A stretch of DNA of 19,544 nucleotides from SOKP01 sp048887165 (lineage in GTDB: Archaea > Asgardarchaeota > Lokiarchaeia > Sigyniarchaeales > SOKP01), in the NCBI GenBank assembly GCA_048887165.1, contig JBHLJZ010000067.1:1-19544 (forward strand). Reading direction: 5' to 3'. Below are positions 16,331-19,544 of the stretch, piece after piece. Each line of letters starts with the position of its first letter. Position 1 is the first letter of the stretch. The position numbers were made by a program, and so were the translations under genes. The notes beneath the pieces were generated by a model that saw only the letters and a list, made by a program, of their open reading frames with translations, did no database searches and was not told the DNA's origin.

Positions 16331-17914
16331 TTAAATTAATGAATTTCCAAAAACACTTTTATGAGGCTTTTTACCTAACATTTTTAATAATGTGGGAACT
16401 ATATCTGTTGTTTTACAGAAGGGGATCTCCTTCATAGGTATTTCATTTGATCCTCCTATTAGAAGGGGGACTACTATATTTTTTTTAAGCCCTAAATCAT
16501 GTTGATAAAGGCTCTCACCCTTCCTTTTCCCATGTTTTATATTATAAACGATATTACCTTGCGTGCAAGTGATAATATCAGCTCCTCTGGGGTTTTTAAA
16601 ATGACGAGGAATTAAATCAGGATAAATTGAATAATTAATATGATAAGTGTGGTTCAACCATTCTTGAGTTGAATGAAATCTCTCATCTAACAGTTTAGAA
16701 GCTAACTCATCATTAAAATAATTAAAAATATCAGAATTTTTACTATCTGAACAGTATCTTGTTTTAAAATCCCTTCCCTCTCCCTTATATTCAATAAATC
16801 CGGAATCTATTTTTCCTGTCATTTTATTTTTTCTTTTTAAATGAATTAAGCCCTTTTTGAGACTATTTTCGTCGTCAGCATAAAACATTAAATAATTATC
16901 CTTAATTTTAAATAATTTGTGAAGAAGATTTATTTTTTTTTTTCCAAAATGCTCAAGTTCTTTTAAATTAGGTCTAGTCCAATCCATTTTTGGACCACTT
17001 TTAATAGATTTAAAATTAAAAATACCAATTCCTCCGAATTCAGATACATTTGTATTGCCAGCTTTATTTCTATAAGGATGATAATGGGTTAATCCATAGT
17101 GATAAAAGAAATTTCGAAGATCTCCTAACTTATTTGCTTTATAATTTCCATGATCAGCAGAAATAGCTATTGCTGTATCATCTAAGTATCCCAATTTCTC
17201 TAATTTCTTTATTAGAACTCCCAAAAGTTTGTCAATAAGCATTAAATTCAATTTATATGCTTTCGAATCATAACCGAATAAATGCATTAATATATCAGAA
17301 GTAAAAAATAAAAGAAGAGAGCAAATAGGTGGTTCATTAGTTGTAAAATATTTTTTAGGTTTCTCAAAATTATCTATTAACTTCTTTATTAGAACATTAT
17401 TAGCAAGAAACATAAATTTCTTTATATTACCGGAATATCTTATTAGCAAATAATACAAAGCCATTTTGCTTTTTCTCTCTGGGAAAAAATAATCAGATCC
17501 ACGGTTTATAAACTGGCCTATGCTTGATTTATTTCCTTCGGCGATCATTTCAGGTAAAGTTCTACAATTTAATCCTATATCATCATTTAACTTATATAAT
17601 TGAATGTACTCATCTGAACCATAAGTTCCGTAATCTCTAAGGATCGGTGGAGAATGATTGCGATCCATCCAATGAAATAATGGAACACCATGGCATAACT
17701 CCTTTTGATAATCTCCTGTATAAGTTCCGGTAATCATTGATACTTGAGTTGGATAGGTTACTGCTGGGAAATCTGTTATGCAATTTCTAGAATAGGTTCC
17801 ATTATTCATTAAGCTTTTAATATTTGGAAGTAAATTCTTACTTATTAGTTCAAAAAGATGTTCTGATCTCAAATCATCGATAATACAAAAAATAATTCGA
17901 TTAATTTTATTCAT
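16331..17914 (-). CDS. Type I phosphodiesterase/nucleotide pyrophosphatase-like alkaline phosphatase-superfamily protein
   Basis: A 527-residue member of the alkaline phosphatase superfamily, phosphodiesterase/nucleotide pyrophosphatase (NPP) branch. These enzymes use two metal ions and a Thr/Ser nucleophile to cut phosphodiester or pyrophosphate bonds. The metal-site pattern is complete: IIDDLR at the N-terminus (Asp13), FPAVTYPTQVSMITG with the probable nucleophile Thr53, SDILMHLFG (Asp207, His211), SADHGNY (Asp254, His255) and YQHDLG (His472). NPP and phosphoglycerate-mutase-like relatives share this order. No signal peptide is visible, so a cytoplasmic site is likely, unlike secreted NPPs. 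Residues 260-440 contain a Lys-rich insert region without a known motif. The substrate could be nucleotides, phospholipid headgroups or sugar-nucleotides. ATG at 17914 has TGATC upstream. The thioesterase stub follows ten bases after the stop, implying one transcript. Confidence 0.85.
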   Translation of the reverse strand: MNKINRIIFCIIDDLRSEHLFELISKNLLPNIKSLMNNGTYSRNCITDFPAVTYPTQVSMITGTYTGDYQKELCHGVPLFHWMDRNHSPPILRDYGTYGSDEYIQLYKLNDDIGLNCRTLPEMIAEGNKSSIGQFINRGSDYFFPERKSKMALYYLLIRYSGNIKKFMFLANNVLIKKLIDNFEKPKKYFTTNEPPICSLLLFFTSDILMHLFGYDSKAYKLNLMLIDKLLGVLIKKLEKLGYLDDTAIAISADHGNYKANKLGDLRNFFYHYGLTHYHPYRNKAGNTNVSEFGGIGIFNFKSIKSGPKMDWTRPNLKELEHFGKKKINLLHKLFKIKDNYLMFYADDENSLKKGLIHLKRKNKMTGKIDSGFIEYKGEGRDFKTRYCSDSKNSDIFNYFNDELASKLLDERFHSTQEWLNHTYHINYSIYPDLIPRHFKNPRGADIITCTQGNIVYNIKHGKRKGESLYQHDLGLKKNIVVPLLIGGSNEIPMKEIPFCKTTDIVPTLLKMLGKKPHKSVFGNSLI

Positions 17915-18054
17915 CCAAGATCAGAATTTATGGTATATGAGATTATTATTCAAATATAGTTGCGCTTTATGAAATAAATCTACCCATTAAAATTTAACAA
18001 AAAATTCAATTTTTCTTTCATAATTTTTATTAAGTCTTCAAACTAAGTTAATTT

Positions 18055-19389
18055 ATGAATTCAGAAATAGAGTATAAAAGGTCATATACTATAATTTTTG
18101 TCTTTTATTATCTATGTGAAGGGTTCCTTCAAGGAATCCCTTTTCTTGTCTGGCCCTCTTTTATTGCACATCAATTAGGTGGTTCCTATGATATTGCAAA
18201 ATGGTTAATAATTTATTCAATAGGGAATCTTCCTTGGACAGTTAAAATGATAGTGGGAATATTCAATGATAGATGGGGTACTAAAAAATATGGGCGGCGA
18301 TTTCCTTGGATTGCTAGTTTTGGCACCTTTGGGGGCATCTGGTGGTTTATTATGGCTTTTTACATGCCAGGTGACGAATCAATATATCTATGGATGGCAA
18401 TCTATTATCTTATGACTCAGTTAGGAGCAGCTTTTTCAGATACTGCATTAGATGGTTTAATATTAGATGTAACTCCAAAAGAAAAATTGGGTAGGGTTCA
18501 GGGTTTTACTTGGACAATGATGTTTCTTGGATACGGTGCTGGGGGTTTACTTTTAGGTTTAGTATTTTTACAATTGGATGCTATGCATTTTCTCTGGATT
18601 ATCACGGGAATCCTAGCTATAATTTCTAGCCTTTTTCCATATCTTATTAAAGAACCATCCATAGAAAAAGATAATCTACGTGAATTCGGTAAAGATTTAT
18701 TGACTATAGTTACTAAAAAACGAAATTGGAAAGTTTTTATTTATACATTTTCTGGTGGAATTCAAGGAGTTATGCTTGGAACTTTCTTCAATTATTTAAT
18801 TTTAATAGGAATAGGTATTATTGATGTTCAGGAAACTATACTATCTATAACTTCAGGTACAGCTGTAAACTTATTGGGTTGGAGTGATATTCTATATTTT
18901 ATTAGTGGAATTGGTATTGTAATTGGTTCATTTGTTTCAGGGATTTTTGGCGATAGATCAAGAAAAAAAACTATTACAAGAACATTTTTAATTTTTATAC
19001 CATATTGTCTTATTTTAGTGATACCTTTTGCTTTAACTAGTCAAGCAATTATTGCATTAATTTTTGGTTTTACGTTTTTAATTATACTTGGTGCTATTCA
19101 AAATGCCTTGATGGTTGTGAACCAAACTATTAGAGGAGATTTATCGAAAGCATATTATCCTAAGTTAAAAAGCACTTATTTTGCATTGATTGTTTCATTG
19201 GTAAACCTAGGTCAAAATATTGGAACTCTTTTAGGAGCATGGATATTCAGTATTACCGCATTATTTATTTCAAGCTATCATCAGATATTCTATATCATCT
19301 GCCTTATATGTGCTCTAACTTTAGGAATAGCCTATCTTATCTTTAGGAATATTGATCCAATAGATTACGAGCTTGAAAGAAATTTATAG
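18055..19389 (+). CDS. MFS transporter, paralogue of the 10916-12241 protein
   Basis: A 444-residue, about twelve-helix MFS permease. The helix 2-3 loop GIFNDRWGTKKYGRRFPW (68-85) and the SDTALDGLILD run (128-138), followed by PKEKLGR, align almost residue for residue with the other MFS protein of the window. A polar loop around 205-225 (KEPSIEKDNLREFGKDLL) divides the halves, and FGDRSRKKT repeats the loop signature in the second half. GRRxPW is known from glycoside symporters and sucrose carriers, so sugar transport is a reasonable but unproven reading. ATG at 18055 has no clear Shine-Dalgarno, consistent with a leaderless or short-leader message. The 140-bp divergent region shared with the phosphodiesterase gene is very AT-rich and must carry both promoters. 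Confidence 0.87.
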   Translation: MNSEIEYKRSYTIIFVFYYLCEGFLQGIPFLVWPSFIAHQLGGSYDIAKWLIIYSIGNLPWTVKMIVGIFNDRWGTKKYGRRFPWIASFGTFGGIWWFIMAFYMPGDESIYLWMAIYYLMTQLGAAFSDTALDGLILDVTPKEKLGRVQGFTWTMMFLGYGAGGLLLGLVFLQLDAMHFLWIITGILAIISSLFPYLIKEPSIEKDNLREFGKDLLTIVTKKRNWKVFIYTFSGGIQGVMLGTFFNYLILIGIGIIDVQETILSITSGTAVNLLGWSDILYFISGIGIVIGSFVSGIFGDRSRKKTITRTFLIFIPYCLILVIPFALTSQAIIALIFGFTFLIILGAIQNALMVVNQTIRGDLSKAYYPKLKSTYFALIVSLVNLGQNIGTLLGAWIFSITALFISSYHQIFYIICLICALTLGIAYLIFRNIDPIDYELERNL

Positions 19390-19468
19390 GTAAATATTTT
19401 AATTTTCATTTTTTTTTAAATTCATTTTGAAATTAGAGACAGAATCCATCGTTTTCGAAATAAAAAGA

Positions 19469-19544
19469 AGCCCCCGGTGGGACTTGAACCCACGACCGGC
19501 TGATTACAAGTCAGCTGCTTTTGGCATAGACCCGAGAATATAGC
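19469..19544 (-). tRNA. tRNA-Thr (UGU), 5' part absent or interrupted
   Basis: Reading leftwards, the anticodon stem GCTGA/TCAGC encloses the loop CTTGTAA with anticodon TGT (threonine). A 5-nt variable loop CGGTC, the T-arm GTGGG-TTCAAGT-CCCAC, the acceptor strand CGGGGGC and U73 follow, the last being typical of archaeal tRNA-Thr. Upstream of the anticodon stem the sequence no longer fits. A normal D-arm and acceptor would end near 19542, yet no GCCCCCG occurs there. GCT at the very window edge could pair with AGC at 19519-19517, but that leaves a loop of about 22 nt. It may be intron-interrupted, an attachment-site copy of the tRNA 3' half, or a mis-assembled end. Confidence 0.75.

Noticed and set aside
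1..19544. CRISPR array, insertion sequence or prophage genes
   Set aside because: I saw no regularly spaced direct repeats, and no transposase, integrase or phage structural motifs in any translated frame.

Overview
The window looks archaeal. It is strongly AT-rich, TATA-like boxes sit upstream of several starts, Shine-Dalgarno-like stretches match an archaeal 16S tail (GTGAT, GAGGT, TGATC), and the protein set is typical of archaea: a UPF0251 DNA-binding protein, Cys-rich wHTH/ferredoxin proteins, an M29-like aminopeptidase and a LL-DAP-aminotransferase-like enzyme. An Asgard (Lokiarchaeia-like) source is my best guess, but no marker gene here proves it. The 100-N run at 12980-13079 shows that this is a draft scaffold.

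Left third (1-7526, minus strand). This region is dominated by one uninterrupted minus-strand reading frame. It begins with GTG at 6592 and leaves the window at base 1 without a stop: at least 2197 codons. It encodes an extremely hydrophobic protein with roughly 70 predicted membrane spans, built as a degenerate chain of two-helix hairpins about 63 residues apart. Directly upstream, overlapping it by 17 nt, is a 316-residue gene made of four hairpins of the same style. This giant membrane protein and its small partner are the most unusual content of the window.

Middle (7704-12241). A GH4-type NAD/Mn glycosidase gene on the minus strand is followed by a gene-poor stretch of about 420 bp. That stretch holds three hairpins, one with a perfect 12-bp stem preceded by a TATA box and followed by a T-run, which makes it a candidate small RNA. 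Next come a small acidic plus-strand protein, a class I aminotransferase and an MFS transporter with a GRRKPW loop.

Right third (12521-19544). A UPF0251 regulator is followed, across the gap, by two paralogous wHTH/4Fe-4S proteins; the first has lost its start in the gap. On the minus strand are an M29-like metallopeptidase, a 51-residue stub of a hot-dog thioesterase and a type I phosphodiesterase/nucleotide pyrophosphatase-like protein. A second MFS transporter, paralogous to the first, runs rightwards. The window ends in the 3' part of a tRNA-Thr(UGU) whose 5' half is not where it should be.

How the genes may work together: GH4 hydrolysis plus two GPH/sucrose-carrier-like MFS permeases suggests uptake and cleavage of glycosides. 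The Fe-S/wHTH pair with UPF0251 suggests a redox-linked cluster. The giant protein has no function I can assign.
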